This document shows, piece by piece, positions 16,747 through 25,847 of a stretch of 64,000 bases of DNA. Within the stretch, counting starts at the first letter, position 1, and every line of letters begins with the position of its first letter. The position numbers and the translations under genes were made by a program. Under the pieces are notes generated by a model. That model was not told the DNA's origin, made no database searches, and was given only the letters and a program-made list of their open reading frames with translations. Origin of the DNA: Salinimicrobium catena (GTDB taxonomy: Bacteria; Bacteroidota; Bacteroidia; Flavobacteriales; Flavobacteriaceae); the NCBI RefSeq assembly GCF_900102915.1, contig NZ_FNGG01000004.1, positions 1 to 64,000 of the forward strand. The letters run 5' to 3'.

Positions 16747-17993
16747 CTATGCTCCAGTTTTAAAACTTCTTGTAAATATTCTTCTGACATATATCGTTGT
16801 AGATCCGGTCTATTGAGCACAAAAGTGTTTGGGGATTTTTTCCATTTGGAGTAAAGATTTTCAATTAAACCCGAAATTTTTTCCTCCTCATCTATTTCTG
16901 CCCAATACGGATAATTATAACCTAATAATCGTCTCGCCTCACTTTTGGCAGGACCCAGCAACAGGATCGGCTTTTCAGCTCCCACACAGTGAGGAAATTT
17001 TCCAGGGAGGAAAGGACTGATATCGGCTTTAGCTTCGAGAATAATATTGACAGCTGCAGCTTGCTGCATTTGGTACACCTGCTTGAAACTGATGTAACTC
17101 CTGCTGGAATATACATTCTCATTTTCTCTTGCAATTTTTTCCACGCGTTTATTGTGTCCACCCAAAAAAAGCAATTTTGCCACTCCCTTCGCTCCCGGGT
17201 TTTTCTTTAGAAATTCCTCAAAAGCTTTTACTAATCCCTTTGGATTTCTTGCTCCCAGCAAATTTCCTGCATGAAGAAGATTGAAATGAGCAGGGTTAAA
17301 ATATTCAGGAAAATTTATTTCCTTTTCCGGGACAGGATCGATCTGATGGGGAATGATTATACCGGTCTTTGAAAAATTGGGGTAAAAGCGGGTCATCCAT
17401 TCTTTCAGTAACAAACTAGGAAAGGCACTGAATTCTGCCCTTTCGGAAATTTGTTTTACAAAATTTTCTTTTTTAGCATAGCCGGGCTCATACCAGGTAA
17501 AAGGTTTTGGATAATGGTGCATAGGATACGGATCATGCATATAAGCTATCCATTTGTGATGCCACTCAGGGATCTTCAACAAGGCGTGGTGAGGTCTGAA
17601 TCGGCCTCCCTGGCTTAGGGTAAGAATAAGGTCCGGATTAAACTCTTTACTTGATCGTAAAGTATCTAATATGCTATTACGGTCGTTAAAAAGGGTAAAG
17701 GAAAAACCAAATCTCTCTTCCAGAGGTTTGTGAAGATCCACGTTCAGTTTATGCCTCAATTGCCGCTCCAATCTGCTCAGAAAAAACATCAGACTTTTCC
17801 GGTTTTCCCGTATAGCGATACATCTTATCCCTTCTAAATGAATATCCTTTTGGCTATAATGATAAACCACCAGCTCATAACCCGCTCGTTGAAGATTTTT
17901 TATAAGTGCCACTCTTCCTTTGGCTCCACTGCTATCATCCACATTAATGGATTCCACAACAACTAATACTTTTTTGGGAACGCTCCGGCTCAA
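16743..17993 (-). CDS. Putative GT-B glycosyltransferase
   Basis: A 416-residue protein, first gene of the block 17,993 to 83. It starts with TTG (SRSVPKKVLVVVESINVDD). The C-terminal half has FNLLHAGNLLGARNPKGLV, AKLLFLGGHNKR, and a donor-site-like region ending PHCVGAEKPILLLGPAKS, in place of the usual ExFG. This suggests a GT4-like enzyme of a divergent subgroup. The opening VVVESINVDDSSGAKGRV resembles family members that act on amino sugars, but this is weak. The 168-base gap upstream should hold the promoter for the chain; I could not identify it with confidence. Confidence 0.78.
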   Translation of the reverse strand: MSRSVPKKVLVVVESINVDDSSGAKGRVALIKNLQRAGYELVVYHYSQKDIHLEGIRCIAIRENRKSLMFFLSRLERQLRHKLNVDLHKPLEERFGFSFTLFNDRNSILDTLRSSKEFNPDLILTLSQGGRFRPHHALLKIPEWHHKWIAYMHDPYPMHHYPKPFTWYEPGYAKKENFVKQISERAEFSAFPSLLLKEWMTRFYPNFSKTGIIIPHQIDPVPEKEINFPEYFNPAHFNLLHAGNLLGARNPKGLVKAFEEFLKKNPGAKGVAKLLFLGGHNKRVEKIARENENVYSSRSYISFKQVYQMQQAAAVNIILEAKADISPFLPGKFPHCVGAEKPILLLGPAKSEARRLLGYNYPYWAEIDEEEKISGLIENLYSKWKKSPNTFVLNRPDLQRYMSEEYLQEVLKLEHS

Positions 17994-18134
17994 TTGGCTT
18001 TGATGATTTGTTTCATGACGAAAATAGAAATTAAAAACGGTTTTTCAATTGGCGACCAGCAATGAGCAGAGGCTAATCTGAATTTAACAATAACCAGTTA
18101 TCGGTTTGCCAGATGCTACTTGTCGAAAAAACTG

Positions 18135-18142
18135 TAGCTTTG
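18135..18142 (+). promoter_or_regulatory. Bacteroidota -7 promoter element
   Basis: TAGCTTTG matches TAnnTTTG exactly, 19 bases before the epimerase ATG. A TTTG lies at 18105-18108, spaced somewhat wider than usual for a -33 element. Confidence 0.55.
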
Positions 18143-18161
18143 TTCATATCTCACTATTTAA

Positions 18162-19247
18162 ATGAAAATAGATCTCATTGCGGGAGCCCGGCCCAACTTC
18201 GTTAAAATAGCCGCCCTTATTCATGCCAACCTGGAAATGGGAGAGCCTGTTAATTTTCGGCTCATCCACACCGGGCAACATTATGATGAGGGTCTTAGCG
18301 GCAGTTTTTTCCGGCAGCTCGAAATACCTGCACCTGATATCAACCTGCACAGCGGCAGCGGGACTCAGGCTGAACAAACTGCTTCCCTTTTGATTAGTTA
18401 TGAGAAGGTCCTACTCAAAGAGAAACCTGATCTATGTCTTGTAGTTGGCGATGTTACTTCCAGTATGGCTTGTGCGATTACAGCTAAAAAAATGCAGATA
18501 AAGGTGGCGCATGTGGAAGCCGGTATTCGTTCCTATGACTGGTGCATGCCGGAAGAAGTGAACCGTGTCCTGATCGACAGTATAGCCGACTATTTTTTTA
18601 CTACCACTCTTCAAGCATCCAAACAACTTTTGACAACTGGAAAAAATGAAACTCAGATCCATTTCGTAGGGAACACTATGATCGATACCTTATTGAGATT
18701 TCTTCCAAAATTTAAAAAACCTACGATTTGGGAGGAGTTGAAACTTCAGAAAAAGAACTATCTGATACTTACCCTTCACCGACCTGGGAATGTAGATGAA
18801 AAAGTGCGATTAAAAAATGCCCTTACTCAGATAACAGGCAACTCTCGAGGACTTCCCGTCATTTTTCCGGCACACCCCCGGACCGCTTTAGTCTTGAAAA
18901 AATTGAACGTTTCTGCTAACAACCTCCACATTATTCCTCCTTTAAGTTACCTGGAGTTCAATTATCTGGTTCAGCAGTCCAAAGCTGTACTTACAGATTC
19001 AGGAGGAATTACAGAAGAAACAACTGTTATGGGTATCCCCTGCATCACTCTCAGGGAAAATACAGAAAGACCTGAGACAATTGAGCTCGGAACTAATGAA
19101 TTAATAGGTACAAACCCCGCTGCGATTGGCCCCACCTTAGACAGGCTATTTCAGAAACAATGGAAAAAAGGCAGAATCCCTGAATTATGGGACGGTAAAG
19201 CTTCAATTAGAATTTTAGAAATCATCTCTAATCTCAAAAACGCCTAA
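18162..19247 (+). CDS. wecB: UDP-N-acetylglucosamine 2-epimerase (non-hydrolysing)
   Basis: A 361-residue GT-B-fold epimerase interconverting UDP-GlcNAc and UDP-ManNAc. Signatures are LIAGARPNFVKIAALIHA at the start, RLIHTGQHYDEGLSGSFF, VVGDVTSSMACAI, VAHVEAGIRSYDWCMPEEVN and VLTDSGGITEETTVMGIPC. It is the only plus-strand gene between the two large minus-strand blocks and has its own promoter. It overlaps the end of the opposing GT2 gene by 14 bases. The usual partner, UDP-ManNAc dehydrogenase, is not in the window. Confidence 0.93.
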   Translation: MKIDLIAGARPNFVKIAALIHANLEMGEPVNFRLIHTGQHYDEGLSGSFFRQLEIPAPDINLHSGSGTQAEQTASLLISYEKVLLKEKPDLCLVVGDVTSSMACAITAKKMQIKVAHVEAGIRSYDWCMPEEVNRVLIDSIADYFFTTTLQASKQLLTTGKNETQIHFVGNTMIDTLLRFLPKFKKPTIWEELKLQKKNYLILTLHRPGNVDEKVRLKNALTQITGNSRGLPVIFPAHPRTALVLKKLNVSANNLHIIPPLSYLEFNYLVQQSKAVLTDSGGITEETTVMGIPCITLRENTERPETIELGTNELIGTNPAAIGPTLDRLFQKQWKKGRIPELWDGKASIRILEIISNLKNA

Positions 19248-20178
19248 GGCTACCTTTTAACTTCAAGAACGGCCTCACAATAGGGTACAACCTATACCCC
19301 CATATATACTTCATCTTTTTAAAACATCCTGAGTTCGCTTGCCGAAGTGTATAATCAATTATGGATAAATCTTTTAGGAAAAATCCTGTCTGCAGAAAAT
19401 ATTTCACCAGGGATGGAGACAAGAGATCCTTCTGTTTTAAATGGTCTATGACCAGCTTGACTGCTTTTATTTTAGACCTCCTCCTTACCGGATCCTGATT
19501 CCAAAACTCATATGTAGTAGAGTTAGCATGTTTCCTTCCAAAAAAAAGTATGTTCTCAATAGAAACTCCTTCTAGTCCCTGAGCCAAAAGCCTTGGATAA
19601 TATTCCCATTCATCCCCATATACGATATTCTCGTTAAATCGCTGATCACCTATAGATGACCTTCGCCAGATCACATTACAGGTATTAAAAGGCAGTTCGT
19701 TTTTTAACAGTTTCTCAATAGCGGTTTGATCAATTTTTTTAACCGCCGAAACCTCCTGCCTCAAAAACTTGTATTCAAAATTTCCTTTAAAAGTGGCTCG
19801 TGAAAACCTGCAAAAATCAACATCATAAGTTTTCAGAAGATTTAAAGAAACTTCGAGATACTTCGGATGGGCTATATCATCACTATCAAACCAATGAATA
19901 TACTCGCCTTTTGATTTTGCCAAACCATAATTCCTACAGGAATTTGCTCCTTTTTTCCTACTGGGAGGTCTTTTATAGAATTTAAACCTACTGTCTTTTG
20001 CAGTATACTCTTTAACTAATTCAACAGTATTATCTGTAGAGTGGTCATCTACAATTATACATTGCCAATAAGGAAATGATTGACTCACAATTGAGTCCAA
20101 ACTTTCACATATTAAATGAGCCCTGTTGAATACAGGCATTATAATGGAAAAAGCAGGATCATGTATGGAGTAAGTCAT
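19234..20178 (-). CDS. Glycosyltransferase family 2
   Basis: A 314-residue GT-A enzyme. FSIIMPVFNRAHLICESLDS, the acidic loop CIIVDDHSTDNTVELV, and EYIHWFDSDDIAHP with its metal-binding DSDD are canonical. NIVYGDEWEYYPRLL near residue 190 is the acceptor-side motif. It is the last gene of the minus-strand block that starts at 34,033. Similarity to the upstream GT2 (20,175) suggests a tandem duplication. It overlaps that gene by 4 bases and overlaps the plus-strand epimerase at its 3' end. Confidence 0.92.
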   Translation of the reverse strand: MTYSIHDPAFSIIMPVFNRAHLICESLDSIVSQSFPYWQCIIVDDHSTDNTVELVKEYTAKDSRFKFYKRPPSRKKGANSCRNYGLAKSKGEYIHWFDSDDIAHPKYLEVSLNLLKTYDVDFCRFSRATFKGNFEYKFLRQEVSAVKKIDQTAIEKLLKNELPFNTCNVIWRRSSIGDQRFNENIVYGDEWEYYPRLLAQGLEGVSIENILFFGRKHANSTTYEFWNQDPVRRRSKIKAVKLVIDHLKQKDLLSPSLVKYFLQTGFFLKDLSIIDYTLRQANSGCFKKMKYIWGYRLYPIVRPFLKLKGSLRRF

Positions 20179-21143
20179 TTTTCGAAACTGAATCTTCCCC
20201 TTCTCAGGTTCTTGGTTAATCTCAATAAATTTCTACTGACTGCAAAACGAACAATCATTCTATAAATATTCAGTTTTAGATCTGAAGGTTCTTCTTCTGG
20301 GATTGAACCAAAAAATTCCTTGTTTTGTTCAATTAATTTCGCATCTCCCCTGTATTTAATAAAGATTCGGCGTTTTGCCTCCTGCACAAAATTCAGATCC
20401 AAAATTTCAAATCTGCTCTCCAGATTCTTCTCAATCCTTGTCCAGCTATTAATTAACCTCGTGAATTGTTCGCGATCAATATTGCTTGTGGATTCAGAAG
20501 AATCTCTTCTATAAAGGACAAAACCTTCTCCGGAAAAATAAACCTTGTTTATGTGACAAAATATTCGAGAAATAAACTCTCCATCCTGATTAATTTCTAA
20601 TCCTTCCAACCACAAACCAGCTTTATCAATCAATGTTCTCTTCATTAAATATGCATGGATTGGAAAATATCCTTGTGAATAAGTTAAAGTATTCAAAAAT
20701 TCGGGAGGAGATTGAAAATTCTTATAGGACTGTAAGTTTTCAAAAATGAATGATTTACCAGTTTCTAATATTTTTCCCCATTTACAAGTCGCCAAAGATC
20801 CATCATGGGAATCCAAAAGATCTACCTGCGCTTTTATTTTTTTTGATGAGATCAGATCATCAGAATCAAGCCACTGAATATATTTACCTCTACTCAAATC
20901 GAACCCAAAATTCCTGCAGGAGTTTGCTCCTTTAGGTTTCATAGCTGGCCTGAAGTAATATTTTATTCTTTTATCGCGTTGGGTATAAAAATCCATAAGC
21001 TCTACTGTCCTGTCTGTCGAGCCATCGTCTATTACAAGGCATTCCCAATCTTCTATCTCTTGTAACAGAACAGAGTCCAAAGTTTCACCCAACAGATGAG
21101 AGCGGTTAAAGGTGGGAATTATTATGGAAACTAAAGGCTTCAA
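20175..21143 (-). CDS. Glycosyltransferase family 2
   Basis: A 322-residue GT-A enzyme with VSIIIPTFNRSHLLGETLDS, CLVIDDGSTDRTVELMD, and the metal site YIQWLDSDDLISSKK. NQDGEFISRIFCHINKVYF near residue 195 is the acceptor motif. It begins with TTG and is followed by the GT2 at 19,234 with a 4-base overlap. The shared phrase KGANSCRNFGF (KGANSCRNYGL in the neighbour) supports their being paralogues. Confidence 0.92.
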   Translation of the reverse strand: MKPLVSIIIPTFNRSHLLGETLDSVLLQEIEDWECLVIDDGSTDRTVELMDFYTQRDKRIKYYFRPAMKPKGANSCRNFGFDLSRGKYIQWLDSDDLISSKKIKAQVDLLDSHDGSLATCKWGKILETGKSFIFENLQSYKNFQSPPEFLNTLTYSQGYFPIHAYLMKRTLIDKAGLWLEGLEINQDGEFISRIFCHINKVYFSGEGFVLYRRDSSESTSNIDREQFTRLINSWTRIEKNLESRFEILDLNFVQEAKRRIFIKYRGDAKLIEQNKEFFGSIPEEEPSDLKLNIYRMIVRFAVSRNLLRLTKNLRRGRFSFEK

Positions 21144-21177
21144 TAGTTATGGTAGTTACAGAGTGGGAAAAGGCTCG

Positions 21178-22017
21178 CTACTGAACAATATCTTTTTTAA
21201 GCAACTTACCTGTGGGTGGAAATAAAAGAAAATCAGTTTCTGTAAATTGATCACCAGAATGAAACTTTTTTACCTGCACCAAATTTCGAACACTTTCGTT
21301 CGTTTTATTTATTAGGTATATGTCGTAATTCAATTTAATGATCATCTGTTCGAGCTCCCGTTGTCGATTTTTTTTCTTCAAGTTATTCCCTGGAGCAAGG
21401 ACCTCCAACAGGATGAAGGGATGTTCTCTCAGTATAATATTTTTAAAAGACTTCATCACTTCTAATTCCGAGCCCTCCACATCTATTTTAATAATTGAGA
21501 CAAAACTTAAATCATATTGCTTTGCAATTGTTTCCAGATTTAAAACAGGTACCAGCATCTTTTCTTTAACCGGCCTATGACTGAATCCGTCGATCATACT
21601 TGCGCTACTATCCAGTGGGCCACTGTACATGTTAAGTTCTACCAAGGCATTTGAATTGGAAATTCCTACCGGTATAATAGAAGCTTCCCGAAATTCATTA
21701 ATCTTGATTAGCTGATGCAGGTAAGACACACAATCTGGATTGGGTTCGAAACCCAAATACTCCATGGAAGTCACAGCTCTTACTTTAAGTAATGTCTGGC
21801 CCACATTAGCCCCAACGTCTATAAAAACCCCAGAATCAAGGAAAAGATAATTTTTTAATAAATCGATCATCCATAATTCGCTCATCTTTTGATTAAAAAA
21901 TTCTCCAGTACTAAACCGGGGTAAATAAAAATGCCTATTGTTTAGCACAAGAGATTGCGGTTGCAAATATTTTCTTTTAAAAATACCCTTTAAAAAGGAA
22001 ATGAATTTTTTGTTCAT
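21178..22017 (-). CDS. FkbM-family methyltransferase
   Basis: A 279-residue methyltransferase. SGVFIDVGANVGQTLLKVRA is motif I, EYLGFEPNPDCVSYLHQL positions the adenosine ribose, and VSIIKIDVEGSELEVMKSF is the diagnostic FkbM strand-4 motif. FkbM enzymes are SAM-dependent O-methyltransferases common in polysaccharide clusters, where they methylate sugar hydroxyls. A second FkbM gene lies at 28,057. Confidence 0.9.
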   Translation of the reverse strand: MNKKFISFLKGIFKRKYLQPQSLVLNNRHFYLPRFSTGEFFNQKMSELWMIDLLKNYLFLDSGVFIDVGANVGQTLLKVRAVTSMEYLGFEPNPDCVSYLHQLIKINEFREASIIPVGISNSNALVELNMYSGPLDSSASMIDGFSHRPVKEKMLVPVLNLETIAKQYDLSFVSIIKIDVEGSELEVMKSFKNIILREHPFILLEVLAPGNNLKKKNRQRELEQMIIKLNYDIYLINKTNESVRNLVQVKKFHSGDQFTETDFLLFPPTGKLLKKDIVQ

Positions 22018-22021
22018 TTGA

Positions 22022-22945
22022 TTAGGCTCTTCTCCTTCTTTCTAAAAAATTAAGTATAACCCTTCTGTTGAATTTAATAACCTGAACAAAGGCTTTCTCT
22101 TTCAGATATATCCATACCATCTTTGTAAAGAATTTAAAATCGATTCGGCCTTCATCATAGATAAACCTCTCGAAGTAATGTAGTAAATCCAATCGTTGTG
22201 ATTGATCAAAACTCTTCAGGTATTTAAAAATGATCAATTCGAGATAGGCTACCTTAGCTTCAAGTTTGAAACTTTGACCAAATGATTGTCTTGAAATATT
22301 CTCATTTGACATAGTAACGTAGGCTATGGCATCATTAATACAATAAATATTTCCAAAGTTTGAGAAATCAAGCCAGGCAAAATTATCAGCTCCCCATCCC
22401 AGAGGGAAATTCCTGAAACCTTTCTTTTGGTAAGCTGACCTTTTAAAGATATGTTCTGAAAGGGAAGCTCTTGTAGCTTTTTGAATGAATTTCCTGTGGA
22501 AAAAATCTGTTGACTTTTCAATCTCTGGGTGTGTAAAGATCTGAGAAAGCTTGCCGGTTTCTGAGAAAAAAATTTGACTCGCAAACCGCACTACTTTTAT
22601 TTGTCGTTTTTCTACTTCCAATAAGTGATCATAAAAACTTTGGACATAATTTTCACTTAAAAAATCATCATCTCCAAGGACCATTAACCAATCTTCTTCT
22701 CCTGTAAGAGCTATACATCGATCCCATTGAGCTGTAAGAGAACTCTTCCCGACATTTTTTTCAAATCTGGTATATTCAATATTTATTTGGTCTTTAAATT
22801 TCCGGATGAGACAAGAAGGATCTTCCGGAGACGCATCATTTCCGATATATACCTTGAATTTTTTATTAGTTTGCCGGGCAAGGGAAACTAATGTTTTTTC
22901 AAAATGACCTATTTTAAAATAGGGAATTACAATGGCTAATCTCAC
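22022..22945 (-). CDS. Glycosyltransferase family 2
   Basis: The likely start is GTG at 22945, whose last two bases are the first two of the upstream stop (GTGA). A longer reading to 23020 would run 79 bases into the neighbour and adds no conserved residues. The 307-residue product begins VRLAIVIPYFKIGHFEKTLV and has VYIGNDASPEDP and WLMVLGDDDFLSENYV as its metal site. The C-terminus is basic and aromatic. It is a GT-A transferase with unknown sugar. The 4-base overlap indicates translational coupling. Confidence 0.87.
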   Translation of the reverse strand: MRLAIVIPYFKIGHFEKTLVSLARQTNKKFKVYIGNDASPEDPSCLIRKFKDQINIEYTRFEKNVGKSSLTAQWDRCIALTGEEDWLMVLGDDDFLSENYVQSFYDHLLEVEKRQIKVVRFASQIFFSETGKLSQIFTHPEIEKSTDFFHRKFIQKATRASLSEHIFKRSAYQKKGFRNFPLGWGADNFAWLDFSNFGNIYCINDAIAYVTMSNENISRQSFGQSFKLEAKVAYLELIIFKYLKSFDQSQRLDLLHYFERFIYDEGRIDFKFFTKMVWIYLKEKAFVQVIKFNRRVILNFLERRRRA

Positions 22946-23784
22946 CTGGCAACAAACATCTTTAAAATTCTCCAATGAGTTTTGGTAGAAGGTCTTAATT
23001 TCAAAATTTGACCCCACCAATAAAAAGCTTTTCTTCTCAGACCAAATCTAAGCAGGTGATGAATGCATTTTACTCCATTGTCAATTTCAAGTTTTTTGAA
23101 TAAAGAAGAGTTTACCTCCCCAACTAGATGTGGTCCACAGTTATACAATTCATGTAATTTTATAGAAGACCTTATCCAGGATTCATCCAATTTTCCTGGA
23201 GACAAATGTTCCAGTAAAATCTGCTTTGTTACTACTATTCTTTTTTCTTTTTGGAAATGCTCAAAAGATATATTCAGATCATAATTATGGTATCCCTTTA
23301 TTTTTGTGTTAAACCGAATAAAATCATTTTTCTTCATCGCCATAAAAACACCATCAATGGCCACCACATCAGTTTCCTTCTCTTCATTAAAACCTGTAAA
23401 TCTTCTTTTCTTCGCTTGATCTTTGTGTTGAATGATATTGATAGCCTTAAAAGCTTCTGGACAATCCCACCAGGCTGAAGGCATTTTGGTTTTGATCTTA
23501 GTACCTGCAATCCCCATCAATCCAATATTTTCATCAGCAAAAATCTTCAAAAGAATTTCTCCCCATCTGGCAGTATGAAATATCACATCCTCATGAACAA
23601 AAAGAAGGTTAGAAAAAGTGGCCCTGTCAATGCCCATATTATATGCCGTGGTAATATTGTAGTTGTTCGTTTCATTATTAATCCTGATCATTTCATATTG
23701 AATGTCTCCTATGGTAAGAGCGATATTTTCACTCAAAGCAGAATAAGCTTCCTTATCAACAGAACAGACAATTACTGACAGCAT
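22942..23784 (-). CDS. GT2-like glycosyltransferase (StrF/Glyco_tranf_2_5 type)
   Basis: A 280-residue protein. It opens MLSVIVCSVDKEAYSALSEN. ITTAYNMGIDRATFSNLLFV is followed by HEDVIFHTARWGEILL, whose HED replaces the usual DxD, and VVAIDGVFMAMKK follows. This pattern matches the small StrF-like branch of GT-A proteins often found in glycan clusters. Function is inferred from fold and position. Its start overlaps the upstream GT4 stop by 13 bases. Confidence 0.78.
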   Translation of the reverse strand: MLSVIVCSVDKEAYSALSENIALTIGDIQYEMIRINNETNNYNITTAYNMGIDRATFSNLLFVHEDVIFHTARWGEILLKIFADENIGLMGIAGTKIKTKMPSAWWDCPEAFKAINIIQHKDQAKKRRFTGFNEEKETDVVAIDGVFMAMKKNDFIRFNTKIKGYHNYDLNISFEHFQKEKRIVVTKQILLEHLSPGKLDESWIRSSIKLHELYNCGPHLVGEVNSSLFKKLEIDNGVKCIHHLLRFGLRRKAFYWWGQILKLRPSTKTHWRILKMFVAR

Positions 23785-24908
23785 TCTACAGAATTTGAGT
23801 GCTCTCCTTCACAAAGAAACTTATAAATTTCAGGAGCGAGATTTTCAACAGTAAAAGAGGAAAAAAGTTGTTTTGCCCGTTCACCGTCTGCATTTAATTT
23901 CTGCCTGTCATTATAGTAGTCCACGACCTTCTCAGCCATTTTCTCTATGTTCAGGTATGGCACCACTGCCCCTCCTCCCTTAGTTAATATTTCAGCTGTA
24001 CCCGTAGCTTTTTCAAAACATATTATTGGTTTCCCCATCATACCTAACTCAATGCAGACCAAGGGAAAAGGATCTTCCCTTGAGGTCAATAGAAAAATAT
24101 CAAAATGAGAAAATTCTTCTTGGGGATCTGCCTTTTCTCCTGAAAAATTGAATATTCCTTTAAGCCCCGCCTTCTCTATTTCGGCTTCATACATCAATCT
24201 TTGCGCAGGTTTTATTTTTCCAACCCATATGAACTTGATCTGAAGTCCCGGGTATTTTCTTTTAACGTATGCGGCCACCTGAATGAAAAGGTCAGTACCT
24301 TTCCTCCATTCTCCCGTGCCACTCCCCCCCACTACAAAGGAGGAAGATTTTTTCATGTTGGCAGGAGACATCTTTTTCGAAAATTCATAGATTATGCGAA
24401 CCTTCTCACTCGGAATATTGTAATTACTAATTAAATTGTCTCTCACAAGTTCTGAAACGGCAATAAAACCGTCTACCCCAGAAACATATACCTTAAAATC
24501 AGGAAGATTCGTCTTAATGACTGTTTTTAGTTCATGTACGTGGACCACTAAGCGAGAATTGCGGTTTAACGACTTCAATTTAAAAGCTACAGGTAAAGAA
24601 ACAATCGTATTTGCATAAATAAGATCAAAAGATTTGGCTGACAACAATTTGATGGTATCTCTTCCTGCTTTTTTCCCTTTCTTTTGAAATATACGATCCA
24701 TAAGAGTGGGAGCAGCTTCAGGGCCGGACAACTGATAATAGCTGTCAGCAACAGCCTCGAAGTCTGTCCTTAGAGGACCCTCCCTGAGTGACAGAACCGA
24801 TATTATACACTCCGAATTCCGTTGTTTTAACCATTGCAAAAACTGTAAGAGAACAAAAGGGGCTCCAGTTCTGCTTTCCTCATGATTTATAAAAAGTAGA
24901 TTCTTCAA
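23772..24908 (-). CDS. Glycosyltransferase family 4
   Basis: A 378-residue GT-B enzyme, TTG start (KNLLFINHEESRTGAPFVLL). RLVVHVHELKTVIKTN is the N-domain loop, SSFVVGGSGTGEWRKGTDLF opens the nucleotide-binding domain, and IFLLTSREDPFPLVCIELGM carries the ED-P-F-P-E donor motif. GT4 proteins with this opening occur in many bacterial glycan clusters. Sugar unknown. Confidence 0.92.
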   Translation of the reverse strand: MKNLLFINHEESRTGAPFVLLQFLQWLKQRNSECIISVLSLREGPLRTDFEAVADSYYQLSGPEAAPTLMDRIFQKKGKKAGRDTIKLLSAKSFDLIYANTIVSLPVAFKLKSLNRNSRLVVHVHELKTVIKTNLPDFKVYVSGVDGFIAVSELVRDNLISNYNIPSEKVRIIYEFSKKMSPANMKKSSSFVVGGSGTGEWRKGTDLFIQVAAYVKRKYPGLQIKFIWVGKIKPAQRLMYEAEIEKAGLKGIFNFSGEKADPQEEFSHFDIFLLTSREDPFPLVCIELGMMGKPIICFEKATGTAEILTKGGGAVVPYLNIEKMAEKVVDYYNDRQKLNADGERAKQLFSSFTVENLAPEIYKFLCEGEHSNSVECCQ

Positions 24909-24956
24909 TTCTTAATATTTATTGGCTCTTTTGACCGGGGATTGTTTTATCGCCAA

Positions 24957-25847
24957 TTAAATTTTTTTAAGGATCCGAAAGGAAAGTTTGCCCAACCAAT
25001 TCTTCTTGATGTTTTGAAGAAATCGAAAGGTTCGGGAATTTTCATAATCATTTATCTTCCGTTGCAGCCTTTTTAGTTCAATGTTTCTCTCCTGCATTTC
25101 TTTGAAGCTATAGTAAATATATTCTTTTTCAGATGCTATCTTTTTTATATGGGGAATTGCTTTACGCAGGTTCTCATCCATGAAAGAAAAATTTCCTGTC
25201 ATACTATCGCCATGCCTTCTGTAGAGTGCTAATGGCAGATCAATAAATGAAACAGATGGATTGGACTTTAATAAATGTAGCCACATAATCCAGTCTTCAA
25301 AAGCTTTTAGATCTTCGGGAAACCGAAATTGGTCAAAAAGCCGAATGTCGAAAAGTCCGCAGTGGATGGGTATGCTCAAAACAGGCCATTTTACCAAAAG
25401 ATCCTGGTAATTAAAATACTCTTGGGCTAATGTGCAATAGGGATCTGAAGTCTCTTCTTTGGTTTTGGAAAATATGCGGAAATTGGATATCGCTATAGAA
25501 CTACCTTCTTTACCTGGCCCAGAAACAAGTGCAATAGCTGTTTCCAATTTCTTCGGGAAAATAATATCATCCGAATCCAAAAATTGGATAAAACTACCTT
25601 TAGCCCTATCCAACCCGTAATTCCTCGCACTGGAAAGCCCACCATTCCTTTTAAAAAAATATTTAAAGCGTTGGTCTCTTTCGCTCCACCTTTTTCCAAC
25701 CTGTTTTGTTTCATCTGTGCTGCCGTCATCGACTATTATACATTCCCAATTCTTGTAAGTTTGCTGAATGACTGATTTCAGTGCATCATCTAAAAACGAC
25801 GCCTGGTTGAAACAGGGCACTATGACAGACACTTTTTCAGCTTTCAT
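24957..25847 (-). CDS. Glycosyltransferase family 2
   Basis: A 296-residue GT-A enzyme. VSVIVPCFNQASFLDDALKS, CIIVDDGSTDETKQVGKR, and SFIQFLDSDDIIFPKKLE (metal site) are visible, with FEDWIMWLHLLKSNP near residue 185 as acceptor motif. The C-terminal 60 residues form a charged helix ending with a basic amphipathic stretch that may associate with the membrane. It overlaps the upstream GT2 by 4 bases and is a likely paralogue of it. Confidence 0.92.
   Translation of the reverse strand: MKAEKVSVIVPCFNQASFLDDALKSVIQQTYKNWECIIVDDGSTDETKQVGKRWSERDQRFKYFFKRNGGLSSARNYGLDRAKGSFIQFLDSDDIIFPKKLETAIALVSGPGKEGSSIAISNFRIFSKTKEETSDPYCTLAQEYFNYQDLLVKWPVLSIPIHCGLFDIRLFDQFRFPEDLKAFEDWIMWLHLLKSNPSVSFIDLPLALYRRHGDSMTGNFSFMDENLRKAIPHIKKIASEKEYIYYSFKEMQERNIELKRLQRKINDYENSRTFRFLQNIKKNWLGKLSFRILKKI

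Noticed and set aside
17994-18134. Promoter of the minus-strand chain from 17993
   Set aside because: No convincing TAnnTTTG was found on the minus strand in the gap, so no site is reported.
22022-23020. Longer start for the GT2 gene at 23020
   Set aside because: The GTG at 22945 overlaps the upstream stop by 4 bases like its neighbours and begins the conserved GT2 sequence.
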